Shown: positions 9,910 through 19,936, numbered from the stretch's first letter. The stretch is DNA of 64,000 nt from an uncultured Pelagibacteraceae bacterium (GCA_902588255.1 CACIOK010000001.1:43141-107140), one strand, 5' to 3'. Made by a program: numbers and translations. Notes: generated by a model not told the origin, from the sequence alone.

Positions 9910-10620
9910 ATGTCAGACCCTAAAATAGAAGGACTGGAACTTAAACCTGGATTTAGAGGCATGGCTCAAGACACTGGTTCTGACCAAACCATGTTTAAAG
10001 GTGTACATTGGGGAAAAGCAATGATGTGGATCTTTTTATTAAGTGATACATTTATATTTAGTTGTTTTTTAATTTCATACATGAAAGGGAGAGGATCGAC
10101 GCCAGTTGAGTGGCCTAATCCAAGCGAAGTATTTGCTCTTAATGCATTTGGAGTTCCGGTTCCACTTTTATTGATTGCGATAATGACATTTGTTTTGATT
10201 ACGAGCAGTGGAACAATGGCGCTTGCAGTTAAATATGGATATGAAAAAAATAGAAAGATGTGTGGTTGGCTTGTATTAGCTACTGCACTAGGTGGATTAA
10301 CTTTTGTTGGTATGCAGGCATTTGAATGGTCAAAACTCATTCATGAAGGGGTAAGGCCATGGGAAAATCCTTTTGGCGCTCCTCAATTTGGTTCTTTTTT
10401 CTTTATGATAACAGGGTTTCATGGGACCCACGTTACGTTTGGAGTAATTTTCTTATTTATTTATGCATATAAAGTATTTGCAGGCCATTATGACGAAGGC
10501 AAAAGAGGTTGGTTTACTACAATGAAGGGTGATTATGTAGAAATCGAAATTCTTGGATTGTATTGGCACTTTGTTGATTTAGTATGGGTATTTATTTTTG
10601 CATTTTTTTATTTATGGTAA
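9910..10620 (+). CDS. coxC: Cytochrome c oxidase subunit III
   Basis: TGFHGTHVTFGVIFL ... VEIEILGLYWHFVDLVWVFIF signature. Confidence 0.96.
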   Translation: MSDPKIEGLELKPGFRGMAQDTGSDQTMFKGVHWGKAMMWIFLLSDTFIFSCFLISYMKGRGSTPVEWPNPSEVFALNAFGVPVPLLLIAIMTFVLITSSGTMALAVKYGYEKNRKMCGWLVLATALGGLTFVGMQAFEWSKLIHEGVRPWENPFGAPQFGSFFFMITGFHGTHVTFGVIFLFIYAYKVFAGHYDEGKRGWFTTMKGDYVEIEILGLYWHFVDLVWVFIFAFFYLW

Positions 10621-10628
10621 TTTAATAT

Positions 10629-10964
10629 ATGGATGAAACAAAAAAAAAAGAACAAGCTTCAACTCATAAGATAGGAATTTATCTTTGGATATGGGGCCTA
10701 TTGTTTGTTTTAAGTTTTTTTTCATATATGGTCGATTGGTATCAGTTTCAGGGCATGCTTAGATGGTCGTTAATATTGTTTTTTATGTTTTTGAAAGCCG
10801 GGCTTATTATGGCTTTTTTTATGCACTTGTTTTGGGAGAGGTATGCATTAGTAAATGTTCTTTTATGGCCAATGACAGCAATTGCGTGTTTTATATTTCT
10901 TATGGTTGCTGAATTTGAATACACTCTCTTTACTAGAATATTTTATTTTGCAGTAGGAGGATAA
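10629..10964 (+). CDS. Cytochrome c oxidase subunit IV family protein
   Basis: 111 aa three-TM protein at the expected operon position. Confidence 0.8.
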   Translation: MDETKKKEQASTHKIGIYLWIWGLLFVLSFFSYMVDWYQFQGMLRWSLILFFMFLKAGLIMAFFMHLFWERYALVNVLLWPMTAIACFIFLMVAEFEYTLFTRIFYFAVGG

Positions 10965-10970
10965 AGATTA

Positions 10971-11234
10971 ATGGATGGATATTCTATACTTGCTGGATTT
11001 TTATTATTTTTTCTTTTATTTATTTACATAACTTGGTTTGGTTTTTCTATAAAAGTTGAGAATGAAAAAGAACAAGGAAAAGAAATAAAAATAAATCCTT
11101 ACGATAATTTGCCGATACATAGAAAACTTATCGATAAAAAAAATAGTAAAGTCGAAATATTTGATTTAGGTAATCATATACTTATTATTGGAATGATCTT
11201 ATTGGTAGTATTTGTTTCAATAAATGTGGATTAA
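10971..11234 (+). CDS. Hypothetical two-TM protein within cox operon
   Basis: 87 aa ORF, 6 nt after the subunit IV gene. Confidence 0.65.
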   Translation: MDGYSILAGFLLFFLLFIYITWFGFSIKVENEKEQGKEIKINPYDNLPIHRKLIDKKNSKVEIFDLGNHILIIGMILLVVFVSINVD

Positions 11235-11236
11235 CC

Positions 11237-12148
11237 TTGTCTAGTGATACTTTAAAAAATCAAACATCTTCATTTAACTTAATAAGTTATTTTAAATCAT
11301 TAATTTTATTAATGAAGCCAAGAGTAATGTCTCTTGTTATATTTACTTGTGCAGTTGGCTTGTTAACTTCTCCACAAACCATTCCTTTATTTGACGCCAT
11401 GATAAGTATTTTCTTTGTTACCATTGGCGCAGGTGCAGCTGGTGCATTGAACATGTGGTATGAGGCAGACCTTGATAAACTAATGACAAGAACTTGTCTT
11501 AGACCAATTCCAACGGGAAAAATTAATAAGGAACATGCCTTAATTTATGGAATAGTTTTATCAATTATTTCTATTTATGGACTTTATTATTTTTCTAATT
11601 TCTTATCTGCATTTTTGTTATTCATAACAATTTCTTTTTATCTTTTTGTTTATACAATTTGGCTAAAGAGAAAAACTCCACAAAATATTGTAATTGGAGG
11701 AGCCGCCGGCGCTTTGCCACCTGTTATTGGATGGACTATTGCGACAAATACTTTAACTCTTGAACCAATTACATTTTTTTTAATAATATTTTATTGGACG
11801 CCATCACATTTTTGGGCCTTGAGTCTTTACAAGGCTGAGGATTATGCAAAAGCCAAAATTCCAATGCTTCCTATCACGAATGGAATTGAAGAAACAAAGA
11901 AAAAGATTTTTGTTTATTCTTTGTTTATGCTCCCAATAGTTATAGTGCCATATATTATAGGTTTTACAGGTGAAGTTTTTCTTATCATTTCTTTGCTGCT
12001 TACGTTTTATTATAATTATATTTGTTATGATTTATATAAATTCAAAAAAAATGAATTTGTTTTAAAAAAAGCAAAAAAAGTCTTTGGATATTCGATTATA
12101 TATTTATTTTTGATTTTTGTATTGTTCTTAGTAGATAATTTAATTTAA
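11237..12148 (+). CDS. ctaB: Protoheme IX farnesyltransferase (heme O synthase), TTG start
   Basis: MKPRVMSLVIFTCAVGL, NMWYEADLDKLMTRTCLRPIPTGKI motifs. Confidence 0.96.
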   Translation: MSSDTLKNQTSSFNLISYFKSLILLMKPRVMSLVIFTCAVGLLTSPQTIPLFDAMISIFFVTIGAGAAGALNMWYEADLDKLMTRTCLRPIPTGKINKEHALIYGIVLSIISIYGLYYFSNFLSAFLLFITISFYLFVYTIWLKRKTPQNIVIGGAAGALPPVIGWTIATNTLTLEPITFFLIIFYWTPSHFWALSLYKAEDYAKAKIPMLPITNGIEETKKKIFVYSLFMLPIVIVPYIIGFTGEVFLIISLLLTFYYNYICYDLYKFKKNEFVLKKAKKVFGYSIIYLFLIFVLFLVDNLI

Positions 12149-12196
12149 AGATTGCGCCCCAAAAAAATTTTGCTAGAGTGTTTTTGAATACCCTAG

Positions 12197-13564
12197 ATGA
12201 AATATATAAGCACAAGAAGCAAAGAAAAAGAATACAGTTTTGGAGAAGTTTTTTTAAAAGGACTTGGTGACGATGGAGGTCTTTATGTACCAAAATCATT
12301 AAAAACATGTAGCAAAGAAGAATTATTAAAGCTCAAAAATTTAAATTATAACGAATTATCTACTGAAATAATAAGTCAATTTTCAGCAGATTTTATATCA
12401 AGAGACGAACTTTCATCTTTAATTAAAAAATCATATTCAACATTTAGAGAAAAAGAAGTAGTTAAAATTTCAAATGTTGGAGATATGAAATTATTAGAAT
12501 TATTTCACGGACCAACATTAGCATTTAAAGATATTGCAATGCAGTTCATTGGTAATTTGTATGAATATTATTTAAGTAAAAATGATAAAAAAATAAATAT
12601 AGTTGTTGCAACTTCTGGTGATACCGGAGCAGCAGCTATAGATGCCATTAAAGGAAAATCTAATTTAAATATTTTTGTCTTACATCCAAACAATAAAATT
12701 TCTTCTGTTCAAAGAAAGATAATGACAACTGTTGAAGAAAATAATGTTTTCAATATTGCAATTGATGGAAACTTTGATGATTGTCAAAATATCGTAAAAC
12801 AAATGTTTTCTGATCTAGAGTTTTCTAGATCTATAAATATGTCAGGTGTGAACTCAATTAATTGGGCAAGAATTATTGCTCAAGCAGTGTATTATTTTTA
12901 CTCATATTTTAAATTAGGGAAAGAAACTATTTCATTTTCTGTTCCAACTGGAAACTTTGGTGATGTTTTTGCAGGCTATCTAGCAAAGAAAATGGGTTTG
13001 CCAATTGATAAATTAATTGTTGCGACAAACGAAAATGATATTTTGCATAGAGCGATTTCAAAAGGAGATTATGTTTCTAAAGAAGTTAAAGAAACATTGT
13101 CACCGAGTATGGATATTCAATTAGCAAGTAACTTTGAAAGGTTAATTTACTATGTAAATAATTCCGATTCTAAAAAAACAGCAGAAATTATGAAAGAAGT
13201 TAAGCAAAATTCTTATCAAATTGAAAAGAACAATTTAGATGTAATTCAAAAGGATTTTTTATCTGAAAGTTGTAATGAACAAGAAACTTTAGATATTATT
13301 AAAAAAAATTATGAAGAAAATAATATAATATTAGATCCGCATACAGCTGTTGGAGTAGGGGTTGCAAAAAAACTATCTTTTAATGATTGTGTTGTTTTAT
13401 CAACAGCACACCCATGTAAATTCCCAGATGCTTCAAATGATGCAATAAATAAGCACGAAAAATTACCCAAGGAACTTCAGCATGTGCTAAATAAAGATGA
13501 AAATTTTCAAGTATTAAAAAACAATACAGAGGATGTAAAAAACTTTATTAAAAGCAAAATTTAG
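12197..13564 (+). CDS. thrC: Threonine synthase
   Basis: FHGPTLAFKDIAMQF, VATSGDTGAAAIDAI motifs. Confidence 0.96.
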   Translation: MKYISTRSKEKEYSFGEVFLKGLGDDGGLYVPKSLKTCSKEELLKLKNLNYNELSTEIISQFSADFISRDELSSLIKKSYSTFREKEVVKISNVGDMKLLELFHGPTLAFKDIAMQFIGNLYEYYLSKNDKKINIVVATSGDTGAAAIDAIKGKSNLNIFVLHPNNKISSVQRKIMTTVEENNVFNIAIDGNFDDCQNIVKQMFSDLEFSRSINMSGVNSINWARIIAQAVYYFYSYFKLGKETISFSVPTGNFGDVFAGYLAKKMGLPIDKLIVATNENDILHRAISKGDYVSKEVKETLSPSMDIQLASNFERLIYYVNNSDSKKTAEIMKEVKQNSYQIEKNNLDVIQKDFLSESCNEQETLDIIKKNYEENNIILDPHTAVGVGVAKKLSFNDCVVLSTAHPCKFPDASNDAINKHEKLPKELQHVLNKDENFQVLKNNTEDVKNFIKSKI

Positions 13565-13570
13565 AAGCTT

Positions 13571-14125
13571 GTGTTTAAAAAAATTGTAATCATCTTTTTT
13601 ATTGGAATTTTAAACATCAATAACAGTGCCTTTTCTGATGATAAAATTTTAAAATCCCTTAAAGAAGGTAAAAAATTAATTTTTATAAGACATGCCATTG
13701 CACCTGGAAATGGTGATCCAAATAATTTTGATATAAATGATTGCTCTACCCAAAGAAATTTGGATGAAAAAGGTATCGAGGAGTCTGAAAAAATTGGTTT
13801 ATTTTTTAAAAATAATAAAATAAAAATTGATAAAGTACTTTCAAGCCAATGGTGCAGATGTAAAGATACAGCAAAATACGCATTTAAAAATTTTGAAACA
13901 TTTAATGCTCTAAACTCATTTTATGATGAGAAATTTGCCCCAAATGAAGCAAAACAAATTAAAGATTTAAAAAATTATATTAAAAACTGGAATAGTGATA
14001 AAAATTTAGTTTTAATAACTCACTTTGTAGTTATTTCATCAATTTTAAATACAGGATCATCTTCTGGTGAAATTATAATTTCTGATAAAAATTTTAAAAT
14101 TATTGGCAGTATTGATATGATGTAA
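13571..14125 (+). CDS. Exported histidine phosphatase family protein
   Basis: Signal peptide then LIFIRHAIAPGNGDP, SSQWCRCKDTA. Confidence 0.8.
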   Translation: MFKKIVIIFFIGILNINNSAFSDDKILKSLKEGKKLIFIRHAIAPGNGDPNNFDINDCSTQRNLDEKGIEESEKIGLFFKNNKIKIDKVLSSQWCRCKDTAKYAFKNFETFNALNSFYDEKFAPNEAKQIKDLKNYIKNWNSDKNLVLITHFVVISSILNTGSSSGEIIISDKNFKIIGSIDMM

Positions 14126-14194
14126 GAGGTGTTCTGTTACCAGGTGTGTCAAAATTGATACTATTTAATTTTTTAAACTAGTTTTATTTAAATT

Positions 14195-14692
14195 ATGAAA
14201 AAAATTATATTATTATTGATTTTAATACCAAGTATCTCTTTTGGTGGCTCGATGAATATGATAGGTGAAAAAGGAGATCCAGCTGAAATTTCTAAAGTTA
14301 TCATAGTTAAAATGTATGACAATTATTATGAGCCAAATAAATTTGAAATAAAAAAAAACCAAACTATAAAGTTTATTGTTTATAATTATGGGGAACTAGT
14401 TCATGAATTTAATATTGCTACTAAAGCTATGCACCTGAACCACCAACAAGAAATGACGAAAATGGTAGAAAATGAAATATTATTAATTGATAAAATTGAT
14501 AAAAAAAAAATGAAAGAATTATCAAAAAAAGATCATTCTATGAGTCATTCTCATTCTAATAGCGTGTTGTTAGAACCAAATCAGAGTACTGAATTAATTT
14601 GGAAATTTAACACTAATGCTGATCTCGAGGCGGCGTGTAACGTTCCTGGTCACTACGAAGCGGGCATGATTGCAAAAATAAATAATTTATAG
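14195..14692 (+). CDS. Periplasmic cupredoxin-like protein with His/Met-rich insert
   Basis: Signal peptide; FIVYNYGELVHEFNI...ACNVPGHYEAGM type-1 Cu ligands; DHSMSHSHSNS insert. Confidence 0.85.
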   Translation: MKKIILLLILIPSISFGGSMNMIGEKGDPAEISKVIIVKMYDNYYEPNKFEIKKNQTIKFIVYNYGELVHEFNIATKAMHLNHQQEMTKMVENEILLIDKIDKKKMKELSKKDHSMSHSHSNSVLLEPNQSTELIWKFNTNADLEAACNVPGHYEAGMIAKINNL

Positions 14693-14704
14693 CCAAGGCT
14701 TATT

Positions 14705-14770
14705 TCAAACTACCATCATTATAAGTACGAATATAATCAAAACAATAAAGGGAGCAAAAAAATATTGCAT
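14705..14770 (-). CDS. Candidate 21-aa single-TM micropeptide
   Basis: MQYFFAPFIVLIIFVLIMMVV*, start 18 nt after rnhA stop; not in supplied ORF track. Confidence 0.3.
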   Translation of the reverse strand: MQYFFAPFIVLIIFVLIMMVV

Positions 14771-14788
14771 ATTCTTATTCTACATATT

Positions 14789-15211
14789 TTATAAATTTGC
14801 AGCTTCTCTTGCAATCAAATCTACTTCATTATTTAATTCATCAGTTGAATGTGCTTTTACCCAATTCCAACTTATTTCAAATTCATTATTTAGAAGATCT
14901 AACTCTGTCCAAAGTTCTTTATTTTTAACTTCTTGTTTGTTTGCAGTTTTCCATCCATTTTTTTTCCAATTATGGATCCATTCTGTTATTCCTGACTTAA
15001 CATACTTAGAGTCTGTAAAAATTTGAACTTTGCTACCTTTGGGAATTTTCTTTAATGCTTCAATAGGAGCAAGCAACTCCATTTGATTATTTGTAGTATT
15101 TTTTTTATTTCCTTTAATCTGAGTTTTTTTTCCATCATCAATAATTATTGCTGCCCATCCACCATTTCCTGGATTTTCTAAACAAGAACCATCAGTATAA
15201 ATTTTAATCAT
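14789..15211 (-). CDS. rnhA: Ribonuclease HI
   Basis: IYTDGSCLENPGNGGWAAII, TNNQMELLAPIEAL. Confidence 0.96.
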   Translation of the reverse strand: MIKIYTDGSCLENPGNGGWAAIIIDDGKKTQIKGNKKNTTNNQMELLAPIEALKKIPKGSKVQIFTDSKYVKSGITEWIHNWKKNGWKTANKQEVKNKELWTELDLLNNEFEISWNWVKAHSTDELNNEVDLIAREAANL

Positions 15212-16191
15212 TAATTTAAATATTCTTTAAAGGATTTAATATTTCTATGAAAGTTTAACTTTTGAACATACTCCTTTGGATCTTTAATTTTAATTACTGC
15301 ACTTTTTGGCGTATTTAAATAATCATACGATCTAGTCAAAAGATATCTCAAAGCAGATCCTCTACAAATTGTATTAAAATTTTGCTTTTCTTCACTTGTT
15401 AGTTTTCTTACTATTTCATAACCTTTAATCAATTTTGAAGATTTATTTTTATTCAATAAAAATTTATTGTTTTTTTTATCAAAACATAACGCATTAACAG
15501 AAGTTGCAAGCTCGTATGTTAAAAAATCATTTGAGGCAAAATAAAAATCAATAAAACCATAAAATTTTCTCTTATAGAAAAAAATATTATCAACAAATAA
15601 ATCACAATGTATCACTCCACTAGGAAGTCGTTTTGGCCAATTTTTTTTTATTATTTTTAGATCACTTTTCATAGTGTATTTAAGATTTTTTGAAACTTTA
15701 TTAATTCTGTTATCTATTTTATTTAACATCTTAGGCCATGATTGAACTGAAAATGAATTTTTTCTAAATAACTTAATTTTAGCAGATACTTTATGAAGTT
15801 TTGCAATATTTTTACCAACCGTAAAACAATCATTAGCGTTTAGTTTTTTTTTATCTTGCCCCTGGAGAAATGTGACAATACATGCATTTTTATTCTTCAA
15901 TTTAAATATAAACCTTCCTTTTCTATTTTTAAGTGGCTTAGGACATTTGATTTTTAATTTTGAAAGTTTTGACATTAAATTCATAAAAAAAGGAAGATCC
16001 TTACTTTTACATCCTCCATGAATTCTCTTTTCAAAAATTGTCAATATATATTTATTTTTTTTAGTTTGAAGAAGGTAATTTGTATTTTCAATACCTTTTT
16101 TAATACCTTTGAATATTTTTATTTCCCCCAAGTTAAATTGACTTTCAATCTGAGAAATATCTTTAATATTTATTTTTGTAAAAACAGCCAT
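15211..16191 (-). CDS. thrB: Homoserine kinase (ThrB type II, APH fold)
   Basis: FKGIKKGIENTNYLL, GVIHCDLFVDNIFF motifs. Confidence 0.9.
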   Translation of the reverse strand: MAVFTKINIKDISQIESQFNLGEIKIFKGIKKGIENTNYLLQTKKNKYILTIFEKRIHGGCKSKDLPFFMNLMSKLSKLKIKCPKPLKNRKGRFIFKLKNKNACIVTFLQGQDKKKLNANDCFTVGKNIAKLHKVSAKIKLFRKNSFSVQSWPKMLNKIDNRINKVSKNLKYTMKSDLKIIKKNWPKRLPSGVIHCDLFVDNIFFYKRKFYGFIDFYFASNDFLTYELATSVNALCFDKKNNKFLLNKNKSSKLIKGYEIVRKLTSEEKQNFNTICRGSALRYLLTRSYDYLNTPKSAVIKIKDPKEYVQKLNFHRNIKSFKEYLN

Positions 16192-17135
16192 TAACTTAAT
16201 TTTGCAGGAATTTTAAAAGTAACTTCTTCTTTAATTATTTCTATTTCTTCCATTTTTAATACGAATTTTTTTTTTAAGTTTTTAATAAATTCATCAACTA
16301 AAATCTCTGGTGCTGATGCCCCAGAAGATATACCTATTGTAGAACAATTTGCAATTTTTTCGTACGGTATAACACTTTCTGAATGGATTAATTCAGCTTT
16401 AGAACATCCAGAATTTTTTGCCACTTCTACCAGTCTAACTGAATTAGAGGAGTTTCTACTGCCAATTATAAAAAACATTTCACATTTTTTGGCTATTTTT
16501 TTTACTGCCGCCTGCCTATTAGTTGTTGCATAGCAAATATCTTCCTTTTTTGGTTCTTTTATATTTGGAAATTTTTTTTTTAATTTATCGATAATTTCTT
16601 TTGTATCGTCAACAGAAAGAGTTGTTTGAGTTACAAAAGCTAAATCTTTGTTTTCTTTATTTTCATATTTATTAACATCTTCAACACTTTCAACTAAATC
16701 AATACCTCCTTTGGGGATTTGACCCATTGTTCCAACTACCTCAGGATGGTTTTTATGACCTATAAGAATTATATGAGAACCAGACTTGTGTAAATTTTCT
16801 GCTTCTCTATGAACTTTGGAAACTAGAGGACAAGTAGCATCAATATATTGCATATTTAAATTTATTGCTTCTTCAGGAACAGTTTTAGGTACACCATGTG
16901 CAGAAAAAATTACTGGTCTAGTTTTATCCTCAATCTCACTTAACTCTTCAACAAAGATTGCACCAATTTTTTTTAAGTTTTCAACTACATGCTTGTTATG
17001 AACTATCTCGTGTCTAACGTAAATTGGAGGTCCATACTTTTCAATACTTTTTTTTACGATTTCAATAGCTCTATCCACTCCTGCACAAAAACCTCTAGGT
17101 GCTGCTAATAAAATTTTTAGTTCTTTATTCTTCAT
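16191..17135 (-). CDS. ispH: 4-hydroxy-3-methylbut-2-enyl diphosphate reductase
   Basis: AAPRGFCAGVDRAI, VFSAHGVP, DATCPLV, GASAPEILVDEFI. Confidence 0.97.
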   Translation of the reverse strand: MKNKELKILLAAPRGFCAGVDRAIEIVKKSIEKYGPPIYVRHEIVHNKHVVENLKKIGAIFVEELSEIEDKTRPVIFSAHGVPKTVPEEAINLNMQYIDATCPLVSKVHREAENLHKSGSHIILIGHKNHPEVVGTMGQIPKGGIDLVESVEDVNKYENKENKDLAFVTQTTLSVDDTKEIIDKLKKKFPNIKEPKKEDICYATTNRQAAVKKIAKKCEMFFIIGSRNSSNSVRLVEVAKNSGCSKAELIHSESVIPYEKIANCSTIGISSGASAPEILVDEFIKNLKKKFVLKMEEIEIIKEEVTFKIPAKLS

Positions 17136-18027
17136 TTTTTTCTATTAAATATTCGAGCAATATATGTGGAAAAGTTAAAGACGCCAAACCAATAAAAATA
17201 ACTTTATAGATAGCCTGATCTAATTCATAGTAGTTATTTATATAATGTATTGAAGCTAAATAGATTACTGCCGTAATTAAAGTTAAAGGGATAGCTTTTT
17301 TAACAAAATTTCTAAAACCTCTATAAATATTATTATCAAGTTCAAATATTAATGAAAGAGAATGTCGAATAGAATGAAGAAAACAAAAATAAATTGTGAA
17401 AGCTAAAATTGGATTTAAAAAATAATTAAGCACTAGAACTGAAAGATAATCCATTATTAATAACAATTTTAAATCTATTTTTTTTTTAGATACTAAATAA
17501 AGACTTGATGCCAGACTAGCAATCAAAAAAAAATATAAAAATTTATCTCCAACTATAATAACTTCAGAAATATTAAAATTTAAAGAATTAAAAATCTCAA
17601 TAGCTTCATTTTTATGGAAGATTAACGGCGCTACTATTATCAAAGACCCTTTTAAAAAATATAGTAGATCAATTTTTAAATTTTTTTTATCTACTATAAA
17701 ATCTGTATCCTCTTTTCCAAAATGATATGAGGCAATAATTAAAAACGATACCAATAAAAATTTTGGAAAAAAAAACCAAATTAAAATTATAAATAAACTT
17801 ATAAAAATATAAACAATATAAAATATAGAAATTGATTTAATTTTAAAAAACTTAAGTAATTTTTTACCTTTAATATTATCTAAAGCACCATGAGAAATAC
17901 CAATTGTTAATATTAAAAATAAACAAATTAAAATTAAACTATTATTTCTTAAATATTCGATCGCTGAAAAAATTATGCACAAATTAAAAAATATTAAAGA
18001 GTGTTTAAAATTTATTTCTCTAATCAT
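17125..18027 (-). CDS. blh: Brp/Blh family beta-carotene 15,15'-dioxygenase
   Basis: GISHGALDN, SYHFGKEDTDF, CFLHSIRHS His motifs; follows crtY. Confidence 0.87.
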   Translation of the reverse strand: MIREINFKHSLIFFNLCIIFSAIEYLRNNSLILICLFLILTIGISHGALDNIKGKKLLKFFKIKSISIFYIVYIFISLFIILIWFFFPKFLLVSFLIIASYHFGKEDTDFIVDKKNLKIDLLYFLKGSLIIVAPLIFHKNEAIEIFNSLNFNISEVIIVGDKFLYFFLIASLASSLYLVSKKKIDLKLLLIMDYLSVLVLNYFLNPILAFTIYFCFLHSIRHSLSLIFELDNNIYRGFRNFVKKAIPLTLITAVIYLASIHYINNYYELDQAIYKVIFIGLASLTFPHILLEYLIEKNEE

Positions 18028-19098
18028 TTATTTACCAAATAAAGCTTTAATAAAAATGATTTTGGGCATTTTTAGAATTATTGAAAAATCTTCTAGAAAA
18101 TTACTTTTATTAGATAAAAATTTTATAACTTTGTTTGTTGATGCGTTAAACATATTAAAAAATATATCAGGCATTTTTTCTGGATTTTTTTCTAAAACTT
18201 TTAAAAATATTTTATCTAATAATTGGTATTTTTTTTTAATTTGAAAGTGTTTAATATTTTTAATGTTTTCGATATTCATTCTTATATATTTACTATGTTC
18301 TTGGATATTAAGAAATGTATATCCAGTACTTAATCTTGTCATACCTCCGGCAGTTCCAATATTTATTTTATTTATTTCGTTAGTATTTGATGGATAGAAA
18401 AGTGGTATTGCACCTTGTTCTTTGTAAACTATCTCATAGTTTTTTATTTTTAAATTTTGTTCTATATACTTTTTTATTTGATTGTCATAATCTTTCAGAG
18501 AGTCATCAGTCATTTTTGATAACCAAGTCGTTTCTATTAGAGCTTTATTTTTTTGAAAAGGCAAAGTGTAAAAAAAATGAACACTGTCTTTTTGTTCACA
18601 GTCAAAGTCCATCAAATTAATTATTCCATCATCAAAAATATTTTCTTTTGTTTTAATTTCAACTCCATAAAAATGTTGCCAAAGACTATTTTTTTCGGTT
18701 TTGATTGATGGAACACTATTAAATATAAAAGAATTATCTTGGTTTACTTCTTTAATATTTTTAAAAAAACTTATATTTTTATTTTCCTTTAATTTATTAA
18801 TTACCTTTTTATAAAATAATCCACTATCAATGCTTTGGTAAGGATAATTATTGCATTTCAAGTGTTTCGTTTTAGAGGGCACATTAATAGAAAAATCTTC
18901 CCAATTTTTTTTAACACAATCATCAAAATTATGTTTTTCTACTCTCCAAAAGGACCAAGTTTTATCCTTTTTATATTCTAATCTTGGTTCAATAATTGCT
19001 AAACTTTTATTTTCTAGTTTTTTATGAATTTCCAACTCATAGGCCAGAGATAATCCTGCGCAACCACCTCCTATAATTATAAAATCAAAATCTTTCAT
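18028..19098 (-). CDS. crtY: Lycopene beta-cyclase
   Basis: DFIIIGGGCAGLSLAYEL, KTWSFW, GGMTRLSTGYTF. Confidence 0.93.
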   Translation of the reverse strand: MKDFDFIIIGGGCAGLSLAYELEIHKKLENKSLAIIEPRLEYKKDKTWSFWRVEKHNFDDCVKKNWEDFSINVPSKTKHLKCNNYPYQSIDSGLFYKKVINKLKENKNISFFKNIKEVNQDNSFIFNSVPSIKTEKNSLWQHFYGVEIKTKENIFDDGIINLMDFDCEQKDSVHFFYTLPFQKNKALIETTWLSKMTDDSLKDYDNQIKKYIEQNLKIKNYEIVYKEQGAIPLFYPSNTNEINKINIGTAGGMTRLSTGYTFLNIQEHSKYIRMNIENIKNIKHFQIKKKYQLLDKIFLKVLEKNPEKMPDIFFNMFNASTNKVIKFLSNKSNFLEDFSIILKMPKIIFIKALFGK

Positions 19099-19936
19099 CT
19101 AAATTTATCTCTTCCTTAATGATTAAATGTTCTTTATCTCTAAAATCATATTTACCCTGAACTAATGATAGTCTTAACAAGTCAAATATACAAAAAAAAG
19201 TTTGAATAATTTTACCAAAATTTGAAATATAGATTTTTCCTGAATTATTATAATTTTCTATATTTTTTTTTTTAAGAATTTTATAGCCGATTTGCCTATA
19301 AACTCGTCTTGCAACTAATATTGCAAAGCGTAAGTTTAATGGAATTTCCTTAATAGATGTAAAGGAACTATCATAAAATAAATCAGCAAGTTTAATAGTT
19401 TCTCTAATCGATTCAAAATTTGCAGAAATATATGATCTATTATTTTTTGCATCTTCCAAAACATCTCTAGATATATTTGTTAACTGCATTGCAATACCAA
19501 GGTCAATTGCAGATTTAAGCGCAACTTGATTTTTCACATTTAAAATTTTTGCCATCATCAAACCTACTGTGCCAGCTACTCTATAAGAGTAAACTAACAA
19601 ATCTTTTTTTGAGTTTAATTGAATTTTATCTTTTAAATCAGACTCAGCTCCATCAAATAAATCATTAATTATTTTAGTCGAAATTTTATAATCATTTATA
19701 AGTTCCCACATATTTTTAATTATAGGATTATCGTCTTGTTTATTATTAAAACTATTTTTGAAACTTATTAATTTTTTTTTTTTTAAATTGAGATTCTCAC
19801 TGTCATCCGCAATATTATCAATTGTCCTACAAAAATCATATAAAGCAGAGCACTTTATATAAATTTTTTTTGGAAGAAAAAAACCTGCCCAATTAAATGA
19901 TTTTGCATAAATGGACAAATAATTATTATTGGACAT
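19085..19936 (-). CDS. crtB: Phytoene synthase
   Basis: YDFCRTIDNIADD, MQLTNISRDVLEDAKNNRSYI. Confidence 0.95.
   Translation of the reverse strand: MSNNNYLSIYAKSFNWAGFFLPKKIYIKCSALYDFCRTIDNIADDSENLNLKKKKLISFKNSFNNKQDDNPIIKNMWELINDYKISTKIINDLFDGAESDLKDKIQLNSKKDLLVYSYRVAGTVGLMMAKILNVKNQVALKSAIDLGIAMQLTNISRDVLEDAKNNRSYISANFESIRETIKLADLFYDSSFTSIKEIPLNLRFAILVARRVYRQIGYKILKKKNIENYNNSGKIYISNFGKIIQTFFCIFDLLRLSLVQGKYDFRDKEHLIIKEEINLDERF

Noticed and set aside
9966-10340. 124-aa minus-strand ORF inside coxC
   Set aside because: Antisense to strongly conserved cytochrome oxidase subunit III; no independent evidence
12096-12308. 70-aa minus-strand ORF spanning the ctaB/thrC junction
   Set aside because: Overlaps two confident CDSs on the opposite strand; hydrophobic junk composition
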